The translations under genes and the position numbers were made by a program. From CAXKXX01 sp964059975 (GTDB lineage Bacteria; Pseudomonadota; Gammaproteobacteria; Enterobacterales; Enterobacteriaceae), in the NCBI GenBank assembly GCA_964059975.1, contig CAXKXX010000003.1, forward strand, positions 1 to 64,000: a stretch of 64,000 nt of DNA, read 5' to 3'. Shown piece by piece: positions 19,477 through 29,597 of the stretch. Each line of letters begins with the position of its first letter. The first letter of the stretch is position 1. The notes beneath the pieces were generated by a model. That model worked only from the letters and a program-made list of their open reading frames with translations. It was not told the origin of the DNA and did not search any database.

Positions 19477-20631
19477 TTAACCATATGGTAGTGCCCGTTC
19501 TAATACCGCCTGAGCCGCCTGTTCGTTAGAACCACAACGAATACTTTTGTGCAAGGAAAGGAATATGTGCTTAACTTTTTCAATATGAGAGCTATCTTCT
19601 AATAATGGAATCAAGGCTGCTTCTAGCTTTTCTGGAATACAATTATTTTGTAGTAGTTCAGTAACAATTTCTCGTCCGTATAGCAAGTTGGGCAGCGATA
19701 TGTAGCGGGTTTGTACCAGGCGCTGCGCTAACCAAAAAGTAAACGGATTTGTACGATAAGCCACTACCATAGGACATTTAGCTAACATACATTCTAGAGT
19801 CGCAGTACCCGATGCTAATAGCGCTGCATTGCTAGCTGTCATCGCATCACGTCCCCGTCCGTTTAAAAGGTGAACTCTTAAATCCGGAGCGACTTCGGCC
19901 TTAATATGTTTGAACTGCTCACGTAGATTAGTGCTAACTAAGGGCACGAGCACTTTTAAATTTGGGTAGTGACTACTCAGACGCTGTGCAGTTTTTAGAA
20001 AAGCAGCACTCAGCATCTTAACTTCCGTGCAACGGCTTCCAGGCAACAGTGCCAGGCAGCGCACCTTTAGGTCAATACCCAATCTAGTACGCGCTGCCGC
20101 CCGATCTGGGTTTAGTGGCATGGCGTCGGCCGTAGCATGTCCTATAAACTGGCATGGAATATTAAAGCGGTCATAAAACTCTTTTTCAAAAGGGAGAAAG
20201 GCTAGTACTAAATCAGTGGCTTTTCCAATTTTGAAAATGCGCTTCTGTCTCCAGGCCCAGACAGATGGACTGACGTAGTGAATAGTAGGAATACCACGCT
20301 GCTTAAGGCGCCTCTCTAATGTAATATTAAAATCTGGTGCATCAATGCCGATAAATACATCCGGCTTTAGTCGGATAAAGCGCAGAGTCAAATCTCTACG
20401 AATCTTTAGTAGCCTAGGCAAATGCTCTAATACTTCGACTATTCCCATTACCGCCAGTTCTTGCATGTCGTACCAGGCTTCACATCCTTCAGCCTGCATC
20501 AGTAGACCGCAGATTCCAACAAAATGTGCGTCAGGCACCCGTGACTTAATCGCGAGGATTAATCCTTTACCGAGAATATCGCCAGAGGCTTCTCCGACGA
20601 CTACTCCAATGGTGAGTGGCCGCTTTAACAT
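19477..20631 (-). CDS. lpxB: lipid-A-disaccharide synthase
   Basis: Peripheral membrane GT-B glycosyltransferase that joins UDP-2,3-diacylglucosamine and lipid X to form the lipid A disaccharide. The product is 384 aa (E. coli 382). It begins RPLTIGVVVGEASGDILG, with the glycine-rich GEASGD donor-site motif, and keeps VSPSVWAWR and LLPGSRCTEV. It starts 3 bp after lpxA, and the order lpxD, fabZ, lpxA, lpxB is ancestral. It ends ...LERALPYG, just before the rnhB fossil. Confidence 0.96.
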   Translation of the reverse strand: MLKRPLTIGVVVGEASGDILGKGLILAIKSRVPDAHFVGICGLLMQAEGCEAWYDMQELAVMGIVEVLEHLPRLLKIRRDLTLRFIRLKPDVFIGIDAPDFNITLERRLKQRGIPTIHYVSPSVWAWRQKRIFKIGKATDLVLAFLPFEKEFYDRFNIPCQFIGHATADAMPLNPDRAAARTRLGIDLKVRCLALLPGSRCTEVKMLSAAFLKTAQRLSSHYPNLKVLVPLVSTNLREQFKHIKAEVAPDLRVHLLNGRGRDAMTASNAALLASGTATLECMLAKCPMVVAYRTNPFTFWLAQRLVQTRYISLPNLLYGREIVTELLQNNCIPEKLEAALIPLLEDSSHIEKVKHIFLSLHKSIRCGSNEQAAQAVLERALPYG

Positions 20632-20634
20632 TAT

Positions 20635-21423
20635 TCAGCGAATGATGCCACGAGTTGATCGGGTGAAAAAATCGAGAAACTTCTGTACTACCGGCTGTTC
20701 TTTAGCTAAAGCTTCAATCTCTATTTTTGCTTGATCCAGGGTCTTTTCGCGCCGATAAAGGATTTTGTAGGCGCTTCTGATTGCCTCTATTTGATTCTTT
20801 TCAAAACCTCGGCGCTTAAGTCCGGTTACATTAATACTAATCGGAGTAGCATGGTTTCCCTGGGCGATTATAAATGGAGGCACGTCCTGAGCGACTCCAG
20901 AACACCCTCCTACCATTACATGTTCACCAATAATGCAACATTGGTGTATTGCTGTCATACCGCCGATAATAGCGTGGTCATCAACTTCCACATGACCTGC
21001 TAATGTAGCATTATTGGCTAGAATACAAGCATTGCCCACTACACAGTCGTGTGCGATATGAACGTTAACCATTAATAAATTATTGTTTCCTACTTTAGTT
21101 AAACCGCTTCCTTGCGCAGTACCGCGATGAATAGTGACATTTTCTCGAATGTGATTATTATCACCCACTTCAACGCGCGTTGCCTCGCCTGCATATTTTA
21201 AATCTTGACTGGCTTCGCCAATAGATGCGAATTGATAAATCTGGTTATAGCGGCCAATTTTGGTTATTCCATTTGCGACAACGTGAGATTTTAGTATCGT
21301 TCCAGTACCAATTTCTACTTGAGAGCTCACATAAGAAAAAGCACCAATATATACGCCGGCACCAATAGTAGCACCTGCTTCAATTATCGAACTCGGATGA
21401 ATAAAAGCGGTTGCGTCAATCAC
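20635..21423 (-). CDS. lpxA: UDP-N-acetylglucosamine acyltransferase
   Basis: Trimeric left-handed beta-helix enzyme that adds 3-hydroxymyristate to UDP-GlcNAc, the first step of lipid A synthesis. The product is 262 aa, as in E. coli. Hexapeptide repeats run through the first two thirds, with catalytic His in NVHIAHDC and the IIGGMTAIHQ segment, followed by the alpha-helical C-terminal domain (KRRGFEKNQIEAIRSAYK). The start codon is GTG, as in E. coli, 3 bp after the fabZ stop. Confidence 0.97.
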   Translation of the reverse strand: MIDATAFIHPSSIIEAGATIGAGVYIGAFSYVSSQVEIGTGTILKSHVVANGITKIGRYNQIYQFASIGEASQDLKYAGEATRVEVGDNNHIRENVTIHRGTAQGSGLTKVGNNNLLMVNVHIAHDCVVGNACILANNATLAGHVEVDDHAIIGGMTAIHQCCIIGEHVMVGGCSGVAQDVPPFIIAQGNHATPISINVTGLKRRGFEKNQIEAIRSAYKILYRREKTLDQAKIEIEALAKEQPVVQKFLDFFTRSTRGIIR

Positions 21424-21426
21424 AGA

Positions 21427-21882
21427 TTAAGCCTCTCGACTGCGCGCACACATCATAGTAGCTTCGCAGACAATTTTACCATCAACCATCGCCACTCCTT
21501 TAAAGCGCGTTAAACCGCGGCGGGTTTTTTCAAAAGTGACTTCCATGATCATTTGATCGCCAGGCACTACCGGGCGCTTAAACCGAGCTTCATCAATACC
21601 GGCGAAATAGTACAGTTCACTTGGCTTTAGTCTACCGACACTTTTAAACGCTAAGATACCAGTGGCTTGAGCCATGGCTTCTAAGATCAGTACGCCTGGG
21701 AAAATTGGTTTTCCGGGGAAATGCCCTTGAAAAAATGGCTCATTCACAGATACGTTCTTCACCGCGCGAAGGAATTTATGCCCGTCAAAATCGAGAACAC
21801 GATCAACTAGCAAAAACGGGTAGCGGTGAGGAAGCAATTCCAGAATTTCTGCAATATCCAGAGTATGCCTGTTAGTAATCAA
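21427..21882 (-). CDS. fabZ: 3-hydroxyacyl-ACP dehydratase FabZ
   Basis: Hot-dog fold dehydratase of fatty acid elongation; it competes with LpxC/LpxA for 3-hydroxymyristoyl-ACP and so balances phospholipid against lipid A. With the TTG at 21880-21882 as start the product is 151 aa, exactly the E. coli length. E. coli fabZ also starts with TTG, and GGAAGAG precedes it. An upstream in-frame ATG (to 21951) would add 23 unrelated residues crossing a hairpin. Catalytic His and Glu lie in GHFPGKPIFPGVLILEAMAQ near residues 54 and 68. Confidence 0.95.
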   Translation of the reverse strand: MITNRHTLDIAEILELLPHRYPFLLVDRVLDFDGHKFLRAVKNVSVNEPFFQGHFPGKPIFPGVLILEAMAQATGILAFKSVGRLKPSELYYFAGIDEARFKRPVVPGDQMIMEVTFEKTRRGLTRFKGVAMVDGKIVCEATMMCARSREA

Positions 21883-22188
21883 AATGCTCTTCCTGTCTTT
21901 AAAACTGATGACATTAACAACACGGCCTGCTCTGATCCCAGAACAGATCATCGTACAGGCCGCAAATTAGCAATTCTTTACACTTTTTTGCTCTCATGAG
22001 CAAGGCGTTTCGTTTAGTACTTAATGTAGTAGACGAGTATGTGATTTGCTTTTCTATCTGATAGACTATATTTTTTATTCGCTAAATTACGCCCCAAATT
22101 TCTCAGAATCGTGTGCTATATAGGAAGATGAGGTTTTGATCTCACGCTTCACCAGTCAAATCGGGAAGATGACCGATTTTGCTCTTAG
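21883..22188. other. spacer between lpxD and fabZ with leader hairpin
   Basis: 306 bp without a gene between lpxD and fabZ. A branched inverted repeat lies at 21922-21961: the outer arms CGGCCTG and CAGGCCG are perfect complements, and an inner TGATC/GATCA pair is nested inside. On the minus strand it sits about 40 bases before the fabZ TTG, in the 5' leader. It could be a terminator of lpxD lacking a T run, or a leader structure. Confidence 0.45.
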
Positions 22189-23220
22189 TTATTGCATCAT
22201 TTCTTTCCCGACTTTTCGTTCGATAGCTTTTAGGCGCTTACTAATTGCATGAATATTCATTACTAGTGCGGCGGTTTTTCGCCAAATTTTGTTGGGTTGT
22301 AATGGAATTCCCGAAGAGTATATTCCAGGTTTAGAAATAGGTCGCATAACCATACCCATTCCGGTAATAACTACCTTATCAGCAATTGACATATGACCGT
22401 TAAGAACACTGCCACCTCCGATCTGACAATAGCGGCCAATTTTTAGGCTCCCTGCCATAATTACTCCGCCAGCTATGGCGGTATTTTCTCCAATGACTAC
22501 ATTGTGTGCAATTTGACACTGATTGTCGATGATAACACCATTTCCAATAAGGGTATTATCTAAGGCGCCTCTAGCAATAGTGGTACATGCACCAATCTCT
22601 ACGCGATCACCAATAATTACGGTACCCAGCTGTGGTATCTTAATCCAATTACCGTGCTCATTGGCATAGCCGAAACCGTCGGAGCCGATCACGGTACCGG
22701 ACTGAATTAAACAGTGGCAACCAATCTCTACTTCATGATAAATAGTGACGTTAGCCCATAAGCGTGTGCCACTACCGATATGTGCACATTTCCCAATGAA
22801 GCAACCCGGTCCGATTATCACATTATCGTTAAGTACTACACCTGGTTCGATGACCGCATTTGCTCCAATCGCGACATGCGCTCCTAGGGTTGCTTTAGGG
22901 GAAATAACCGCGCTCGGTGCGATATCGTATGCAGGACGTGGAGTCGTATCCATCAATTGCGCCATATATGCATAACTTAAATAAGGGTTTTTCACTACGA
23001 GTGCCGCAGTACGGCAGTGCAGTAAATCCGCTTCTGTTAGTACTACTGCACTTGCGCGGCAAGTCCGAAGCTGCTCGCTATTGCGACTGCTTGATAAAAA
23101 AGTGATTTGGCCGACTTGTGCCGAATGCATTGAAGCAATGCCGGTGATTATGAGATGGCCATCACCGTACAAGTGTGCATTCAACTGCTGTGCTAAATCA
23201 GCCAGTCGAATTGAAAACAT
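22189..23220 (-). CDS. lpxD: UDP-3-O-(3-hydroxymyristoyl)glucosamine N-acyltransferase
   Basis: Third acyltransferase-type step of lipid A synthesis; it adds the second 3-hydroxymyristoyl group to the amine of UDP-3-O-acyl-GlcN. The product is 343 aa (E. coli 341). It has an N-terminal uridine-binding domain (residues 1 to about 100), a left-handed beta-helix with regular hexapeptides containing the catalytic His in CQIAHNVVIGENTAIAGG, and a C-terminal helix (ISKRLKAIERKV). The gene upstream in the ancestral order, skp, has decayed. Confidence 0.96.
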   Translation of the reverse strand: MFSIRLADLAQQLNAHLYGDGHLIITGIASMHSAQVGQITFLSSSRNSEQLRTCRASAVVLTEADLLHCRTAALVVKNPYLSYAYMAQLMDTTPRPAYDIAPSAVISPKATLGAHVAIGANAVIEPGVVLNDNVIIGPGCFIGKCAHIGSGTRLWANVTIYHEVEIGCHCLIQSGTVIGSDGFGYANEHGNWIKIPQLGTVIIGDRVEIGACTTIARGALDNTLIGNGVIIDNQCQIAHNVVIGENTAIAGGVIMAGSLKIGRYCQIGGGSVLNGHMSIADKVVITGMGMVMRPISKPGIYSSGIPLQPNKIWRKTAALVMNIHAISKRLKAIERKVGKEMMQ

Positions 23221-23233
23221 GTTGTTATTTAAC

Positions 23234-23850
23234 CTATCTCGTCACGTTAACGATGGCATCTTTATAAGAAGTTTCGTGGGTAATATCATTAGTATTGATC
23301 AGCGCACCATATCTCTTTTTCTAGAAGAAAGTTTCATAGTACCTTAAATGTAGATAAAGATTATTTTACCTTTTTAATCTGACGGGTCTGTTTATTCTTC
23401 TCGAAGGTTTGCGTGCTCTCAGAAGGGCGTCTGCGCTCCGTCATTATTTCTTTTCCTAACTTATTGAGATTAGTAAATTTTATAGTTACTCCGATTTTTC
23501 GCATAGATTTTAAATTTAACTCCGAGAGCCACGCTCGATATTTTGAGATGTTCCTATATGACCTTAAGGCTCATGCTTCTAATTATGTAATTATAAGCTC
23601 TTGTTCTTTCGGTTTTTAAAAATGTTTAGATGTTGTCTAATTCCTAGGTATTGAATAAAGAAGAAATTGCTAAGCCAAAGTTCGCGCTATATAGGCGCCT
23701 ATTCACTATAAGCTCTTTATTATAAAATCTTATATATCACATGATACTGGGGCATTTTTCCTGCTAGATTTATGCTTCTAAGCATAATAAGATATTTCTT
23801 TCTACTTATAGATTTTTAGTATTTACGGTAACTAAACTCTCTTATAGTTT
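23234..23850 (-). pseudogene. skp: decayed remnant of skp (periplasmic chaperone)
   Basis: The 697-bp gap between bamA and lpxD is the place of skp in E. coli. On the minus strand, MLRSINLAGK at about 23785 followed by two stops and RAYSE falls near the spacing of Skp NMGSLFQQVAQK...GRASEL. At the lpxD end, KDAIVNVTR and a stop at 23234-23236 resembles the Skp end KDITADVLKQVK, 13 bp before lpxD. Identity is low and the middle is unreadable. The call rests mainly on position and strand. Confidence 0.35.
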
Positions 23851-23917
23851 TGTTAACTGTACCTTATTTTCTCATTAAGCCTAGATATTTAATAAATACT
23901 CTCAATCTAGGACTCTC

Positions 23918-26335
23918 TTACCAAGTTTTTCCTATGCTAAACTGTAATGGTTCGAATTTGTCGCCATCATATTTTTTGAGCGGTTTAGCATAGGAAAAAA
24001 TTAAAGGTCCGAGCGGCGATGCCCATTGAAATGCAATACCGGCAGAAGTGCGAATATTACTCATCTTTCTATAATTAGGAATACGATACTTAAAAGTATC
24101 TTGGGTATTCTTCCATGTGGCATCCCAAACTGTACCCGTATCGAGGAAAATCGAAGTACGAATAGAGTTCACGGCATGCTTGCTGATAAATGGCGTTGGA
24201 GTAATTAATTCCAAGTTGGCAATTGCCATTCTATTACCACCTATAGCATCGTCTGAATTGCAAATTTTTGTCTTGTCTGTACAGCCATGTAGGCGTGAGT
24301 TATAGTATACGGCCTTAGGGCTGATGCTGTTTGACTGAAAGCCGCGTACAGTACCTGGGCCTCCTGCATAAAAATTTTCATAGAATGGTGCTTCATTTCT
24401 GCCTATTCCAGCAGCGTAACCCATACGGGCACGTCCCATAAGCATCCAGTCTCCATCTCTACCAAGAGGGGCATACTGAACGCTATCGCAAGTTAATTTG
24501 TAATATTTGTTATCAGAGCCAGGAATTGTGATCTTTCCGTTCAATGTAGTACGGCTACCAGAGGTTGGGAGGTAACTGCGATCTAAATTATTATGAATCC
24601 AACTTACACTTAAAGTAAAATCATCAGATGAGTGGGTCGCCGAATCAGCAGTATTCGGCTCTATTCCCATTGATTTTAAGTAGTACCACATAGAAACTTG
24701 AGGATGCATGTTTGAAAGAGCATTGCGCATGTAGCTCAAGCTACTAAGTAATGAGCTATTTTCATTGATAGGGAGACCAAAAGAACTATCAATTCCGTAA
24801 CTATTGTTGATGTAATTAGATAGATCCGCATTGTTCGCCTTAAAGTTATTGTAGAAAATCCTACCACCCAGACTTACATTATCTATAGTAAAGTATGGGT
24901 TAGTAACCGATAATTCACTATAAGTTTGATAACTGTTTTTAGATGATTCAATGCCAATAGAATAGCCAGTTCCCATCCAGTTGTCTTCGTGCACACCTAT
25001 TTGAAAGTTGATACCGCTTTCGGTACCATAACCAATAGCAAAATTGAAGCTACCAGTATTACGTTCTTTCACTTTATAAATAACATCAACCTGATCGCTA
25101 CTATCCGGCCCTACACGCCGGATTTCTACGTCAACCGTCTCGAAATAACCTAAGCGATTCAGTCGATCTTTACCCTGCTGAACTTGAGCATTACTCAACC
25201 AGGTCCCTTCCATCTGACGCATTTCACGACGTAATACTGAATCTTTACTGCTATCGTTACCTTCAAAGTTAATTCGACGGACGTATAACCGATTACCTGT
25301 ATCAATATGCACGTGGAGCTTTACAGTTTTATCCTCGTCTTTAAGCTCTAATTCAGTAATAATGCGGGGATCAGTATACCCGTAACGGTCTAATAGCGTC
25401 TGGAGACGATGCTCCATTTGAGTCACTTTACTACCGTTAAAGAATTTACCCGATGCAACCTTAGTTATCTGGTCCACTTCTTTTTCATGTTCAAATAGAT
25501 TGCCATGCATAACTACTTCAGAAAGCTTATATTGCTCATGTTCGTCTAAATTAACTGTGATGTAGATGTCTTTTTTATCTGGTGTCAAACTCACTTGGGT
25601 TGAATCAATAGTAAACCGCACATAACCATGATTCATGTAGAAGCTTCGTAGATTTTCCAGATCATTCGACAGTTTCTGTTTTTGATATTTATGGTCTTTG
25701 AATAAATTCCATAGCGCTACTTGATCTCGAAGTTGAAAAAGTGAAATTAGAGCATCAGTAGTAAAAGCATGGTTTCCGATGATATTTATTTGTTTGATCT
25801 TAGAAGAGATCCCTTCAGTAAATATTAATTTCAGATGAACACGATTATTCGGGAGTGTCGTCACTATGGTTTTAATCGATGCACCGTATTTACCAGAACT
25901 ACAATAAAAGTCTTCTAGCTCTTTTTGAATACTAGAAATTGTTCTAGGATTAAGGGGCCGCCCAATTTGTATACCGGAATCGTTTAGATGCTTTCTAAGC
26001 ACTGCGTCTTTTATTAATTTATTACCAAAAAAAGTAATGTTAGAGATTGTAGGGCGTTCATTAACCTCAATAATGAGCGTATTATCGTCGCGTAAGAGGC
26101 GAATCTCTTCAAAGCTTCCAGTCGCAAATAGACTACGTATGGTGCCGGCGATATCGTCTTTTCCAACGATATCGCCGGCACGAACTGGGACGCTAAGCAG
26201 CGCAGCACCAAGTGTAACCTTTTGCAATCCTTTAAAATGAATCTCTTTCAATAAAAAAGTATCTGCGTCATAAGCACCGGCAGCACTACTGCTGATAAGC
26301 AGTAGTGCTGCTATGAACATTTTTTTTATCGCCAT
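23918..26335 (-). CDS. bamA: outer membrane protein assembly factor BamA
   Basis: Omp85-family core of the BAM complex, which folds beta-barrel proteins into the outer membrane. The product is 805 aa (E. coli 810). An N-terminal signal peptide (MAIKKMFIAALLLISSSAAGA, cut before YDAD) is followed by five POTRA domains to about residue 420 and a C-terminal 16-strand barrel with the VRGF loop-6 motif in GGPGTVRGFQSN. It ends IGKTW like E. coli. BamB-E are not in this window. The chaperone gene skp next to it is gone, so OMP delivery may be simplified. Confidence 0.96.
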   Translation of the reverse strand: MAIKKMFIAALLLISSSAAGAYDADTFLLKEIHFKGLQKVTLGAALLSVPVRAGDIVGKDDIAGTIRSLFATGSFEEIRLLRDDNTLIIEVNERPTISNITFFGNKLIKDAVLRKHLNDSGIQIGRPLNPRTISSIQKELEDFYCSSGKYGASIKTIVTTLPNNRVHLKLIFTEGISSKIKQINIIGNHAFTTDALISLFQLRDQVALWNLFKDHKYQKQKLSNDLENLRSFYMNHGYVRFTIDSTQVSLTPDKKDIYITVNLDEHEQYKLSEVVMHGNLFEHEKEVDQITKVASGKFFNGSKVTQMEHRLQTLLDRYGYTDPRIITELELKDEDKTVKLHVHIDTGNRLYVRRINFEGNDSSKDSVLRREMRQMEGTWLSNAQVQQGKDRLNRLGYFETVDVEIRRVGPDSSDQVDVIYKVKERNTGSFNFAIGYGTESGINFQIGVHEDNWMGTGYSIGIESSKNSYQTYSELSVTNPYFTIDNVSLGGRIFYNNFKANNADLSNYINNSYGIDSSFGLPINENSSLLSSLSYMRNALSNMHPQVSMWYYLKSMGIEPNTADSATHSSDDFTLSVSWIHNNLDRSYLPTSGSRTTLNGKITIPGSDNKYYKLTCDSVQYAPLGRDGDWMLMGRARMGYAAGIGRNEAPFYENFYAGGPGTVRGFQSNSISPKAVYYNSRLHGCTDKTKICNSDDAIGGNRMAIANLELITPTPFISKHAVNSIRTSIFLDTGTVWDATWKNTQDTFKYRIPNYRKMSNIRTSAGIAFQWASPLGPLIFSYAKPLKKYDGDKFEPLQFSIGKTW

Positions 26336-26371
26336 AGTTGTTGTATGTTTATCTTAGGTGTGTCCTCGCTT

Positions 26372-27663
26372 TTAAAGATGGGAGGTATCATTGAAAATTG
26401 TAAGACCCATCAGAAATAGCAGTATCATTGTACCTATGCGATAGCTATAACCCTGTACTTGTTTAGAAATTGATTTATATTTTAGTTTTTCTATCGCCAG
26501 AAATAAAAGACAGACTCCGTCTAATGTAAACTAGCCCCTGTCAGCCGATACCCCCGCGCGCTGTGCAATTGAAATTAAACCGCTCAAGCTATTTAGATTT
26601 ACATCATCATCTATCAATTTGTATATTATGCTAATAATGAGCCTCATCAATTTTCAAGTTTTTTCTCCGGACTGATATGGCGCTGAAAGATATCCGTACT
26701 GACGAGTGACCTTGTGTTCTTCTGGAAGAGGAGGCATCTTGGTGCTAATACTAATAAAACCTATTTATTCGCCTTTTCCTATTGTTTTTATATCTGGTAT
26801 TGCTGTCAAAAAACAACGCAGACTCCCTCTTTCCATCTCTATTACTAGCGGTTTACCGGGGTTGGCCCGAACAAAATTAACTAGAGTGTGACAGTTATCT
26901 AGTAAATGATTATCAGATTTAAGAATCCTGTCCCCCTACTTGTAACCCCCAATTTTGCTCTGATGAATTTGGTAGTACTTCAGAAAGAATTATTTTTATC
27001 TTTAAACTCTCTGGAGAGATACCTAAGGATAACATGAGATCCTGTTTATTTTCTTTAGTCTTTCACTGGCGTAGATCTAAAGTCTTGACTATTTCTTTCG
27101 AAAAATTGAAGCTCGCTACACCGACTTCTGCTTGTGTATCGCCAATCGTCTTTGCTCGAGCCAGACGAACGGATTCCCAATCAGGCGCTTTAATTCCATT
27201 AACCGACTTAAATTCCATTCCAGGAAGAATTTCAGATTTTTCAGCAATGGAGTATGGTGAGTCATCTGCGATGACTAGGCGGAAGGTGGAGGCGCCAATG
27301 ATACAGAGAATCCAGTAAACAAGAAAAGTAAATAAGAAGTTGGCACCGGGACCGGTACTAATGATTACAGCACATTGCCAGATTGGTTTATTGTTAAAAA
27401 CTTTCTTGCACCTCATGGGAGGCACTGACTTCACCTCTTCACTGAAGATTTTCACATGTCTACCTAGGGGGATAGTAGCAATAACACGCTCTGTACTTTG
27501 ACGATCAGTATGAGACCGCAGGGTTCGACCAAATCCAACACAGAAGCGCTCTACATGTACGCCGCGGCGTCGGACAAACCAAAAATGCCCGAATGCGTGA
27601 ATAGTGATTAGTATGCCGATTGCTATCAAAAAACGCTATCAAGTTTCAAAGTATTCCGAATAT
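26372..27663 (-). pseudogene. rseP: rseP site-2 protease pseudogene
   Basis: RseP is the inner-membrane zinc protease that cleaves RseA to release sigma E. The fossil fills the slot between cdsA and bamA. The start is ATA instead of ATG (27661-27663), an early Trp codon is TGA, and a T run shifts the frame. A 188-codon open piece then follows (27063-27629) in which the zinc motif HExxH is HAFGH, losing the catalytic Glu. Beyond its TGA, homology continues as LSLGISPE and GLQVGG, then in another frame as NPGKPLVIEMERG and MPPLPEEHKVTRQYG. About 24 residues are deleted before the C-terminal LFLAIEKLK ending at TAA 26372-26374. Confidence 0.9.
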
Positions 27664-27691
27664 TATTTCAGCCGAAGCTGTCATTAACAGA

Positions 27692-28540
27692 TTAAAATAC
27701 TAATAGTATCAAGAAGGCAAATACAGGTACTGATGCAGTTAGGCTATCAATGCGATCTAGGATGCCGCCATGACCTGGTATGAGATATCCAGTATCTTTA
27801 ATTCCTGCTGCACGTTTGAACATGCTTTCAGATAAATCGCCGAGTACCCCAGCACAGGCAGAACTAACCCAGCAGACTGGTAGGGCGTCCGACATTATAT
27901 TTAGTGGGGCGCAACAGACAAGCGTCCATGCGATTAACAATGAAGTTATTAGTCCTCCAATGAGTCCTTCCCAAGTTTTATCGGGAGAAACCTTGGGTGC
28001 CAATTTATGTGTACCAAGTATCTTGCCGAATATGTAAGCACCAGAATCTAGACTCCATACTACCAGCATCACATAAAATAGCGACCAGGCGCCCTTGAGG
28101 TGATTTTCTTCATAGCTATTCAGGCGTAATACCAGCATACCCCAAAAGAAAGGTACGATAGTCAGAATACCAGAAAGTAAACGTAGAGAGCGTGAATGCT
28201 GCCAGAATGCCGCCGATTGAGGATAAAAAAGTACTAGAAGTAATGCAATTAACCACCAGATTAGCGATAAGCACAGAGAGGTTCGCGTTATTAGAAGTTT
28301 GATAGCACAGGATTGAGTAGTACCACTGAGTATCATTAGCGTCAATAGAATTCCGAATAGTATTGATACTAAAATACGTTGTGAGCGGACATTAATGCCG
28401 GCTAATGGCCCCCATTCCCAGGATGCCTGGATGCAGATGATTAAAGCTAGTAAGATAAAAAGTATCGGTGGCAGAAAAAAAATAACCACGACGGCAAGAA
28501 ACATTAAAATCGGAGAGGTGATAAGACGATACTTCAGCAA
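27692..28540 (-). CDS. cdsA: phosphatidate cytidylyltransferase
   Basis: Integral membrane enzyme that makes CDP-diacylglycerol from phosphatidate and CTP, the branch point of phospholipid synthesis. The product is 282 aa (E. coli 285). Many hydrophobic helices are present, and the CDP-alcohol signature lies near the C-terminus (AGIKDTGYLIPGHGGILDRI). The start is TTG (LKYRLI follows) as in E. coli, overlapping the uppS end by 7 bases. The last three E. coli residues are missing. Confidence 0.95.
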   Translation of the reverse strand: MLKYRLITSPILMFLAVVVIFFLPPILFILLALIICIQASWEWGPLAGINVRSQRILVSILFGILLTLMILSGTTQSCAIKLLITRTSLCLSLIWWLIALLLVLFYPQSAAFWQHSRSLRLLSGILTIVPFFWGMLVLRLNSYEENHLKGAWSLFYVMLVVWSLDSGAYIFGKILGTHKLAPKVSPDKTWEGLIGGLITSLLIAWTLVCCAPLNIMSDALPVCWVSSACAGVLGDLSESMFKRAAGIKDTGYLIPGHGGILDRIDSLTASVPVFAFLILLVF

Positions 28541-29316
28541 ATTTCCCTCCCTTTAGAAGGTGCAAATGCCGATAGGATAGGCTTTGTTCCTCCGAAGCGG
28601 CGTTCACGTCGTGTAAATGCGTTTAGCGCATCCTCAAAGATATGTTCATCAAAATCAGGCCAAAGAATATCGGTAAAATACAGCTCGGCGTACGCAATTT
28701 GCCATAGTAAGAAATTGCTGATACGATGCTCGCCTCCAGTTCGAATAACTAAGTCTACTGGCGATAAATCGCTCATGCAAACACACTCACTTAATAGTTC
28801 TTCGCCGATCTGATCTGCACGTAACGAGCCGGCCTCCAACTGCTCGGCTAGCTTTTTGACTCCCTGAATAATATCCCAGCGCCCACCGTAATTGGCAGCA
28901 ATGTTAAGTGTCAAACCGTTATTGTTTTTTGTTAGTTGTTCAGATCGATAAATACGTTGTTGAAGACGTTGAGTAAATCGGCTGACGTCACCGATTATCC
29001 TCAGTCTAACATTATGCTTATGTAGATTTTTTAGCTCGCCATCTAAGGCGTGGATAAAGAGCTCCATTAACGAGGTAATTTCGTGTATCGATCGGTTCCA
29101 GTTTTCGCTGCTGAAAGCATAAAGTGTAAGCGCTTCTAAATGATTAGAAGCCGCAAAGCTTACTGCACTATGCACCGCTTTTACTCCTGCTTTATGACCG
29201 AAGGCGCGCAGCTTACCCTGACGCTTAGCCCAGCGGCCGTTTCCGTCCATAATAATAGCAACATGGCGGGCGCCCAAATGAAATGAGCCAGTTTTTTTTG
29301 GATTTATAAACGCCAT
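28534..29316 (-). CDS. uppS: undecaprenyl diphosphate synthase
   Basis: Cis-prenyltransferase that extends farnesyl diphosphate with eight isopentenyl units to C55-PP, the lipid carrier for peptidoglycan and O-antigen. The product is 260 aa (E. coli ispU/uppS 253). The catalytic Asp lies in AIIMDGNGRWA near residue 26, with AFSSENWNR and the substrate-binding RTGGEHRISNFLLWQ. It lies between dxr and cdsA as in E. coli and overlaps cdsA. Its partner precursors come from the MEP pathway, of which dxr is the next gene upstream. Confidence 0.96.
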   Translation of the reverse strand: MAFINPKKTGSFHLGARHVAIIMDGNGRWAKRQGKLRAFGHKAGVKAVHSAVSFAASNHLEALTLYAFSSENWNRSIHEITSLMELFIHALDGELKNLHKHNVRLRIIGDVSRFTQRLQQRIYRSEQLTKNNNGLTLNIAANYGGRWDIIQGVKKLAEQLEAGSLRADQIGEELLSECVCMSDLSPVDLVIRTGGEHRISNFLLWQIAYAELYFTDILWPDFDEHIFEDALNAFTRRERRFGGTKPILSAFAPSKGREIC

Positions 29317-29597
29317 ATCCGGTACTTATTTCCTCAATAAAATATATGGTTGATTTCTTTAAAACCATGTTTTTATTTAAAAAAATCTATGCACCCGACG
29401 TAGCCTTATGTCCGCTCTTTTCGATACCTGAGATTTTTAAACCGATCTCGCTATTCGTAGCGCTAATCAAGACACATTCAATAGCATAAGTCTTTAGAAA
29501 TTATTATAAACTATATCAGTTCACTAGAGCATGAACAAATATCCCTTCTTGATATGTGAAAATCATGAATACAATCAAGTTGTATTTGCTTTAAAAC

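Noticed and set aside
27063..27629. 188-codon open frame resembling an intact membrane zinc protease
   Set aside because: It is the middle of the rseP pseudogene: HExxH is altered, upstream homology is broken by stops and a frameshift, and downstream homology continues past its stop.
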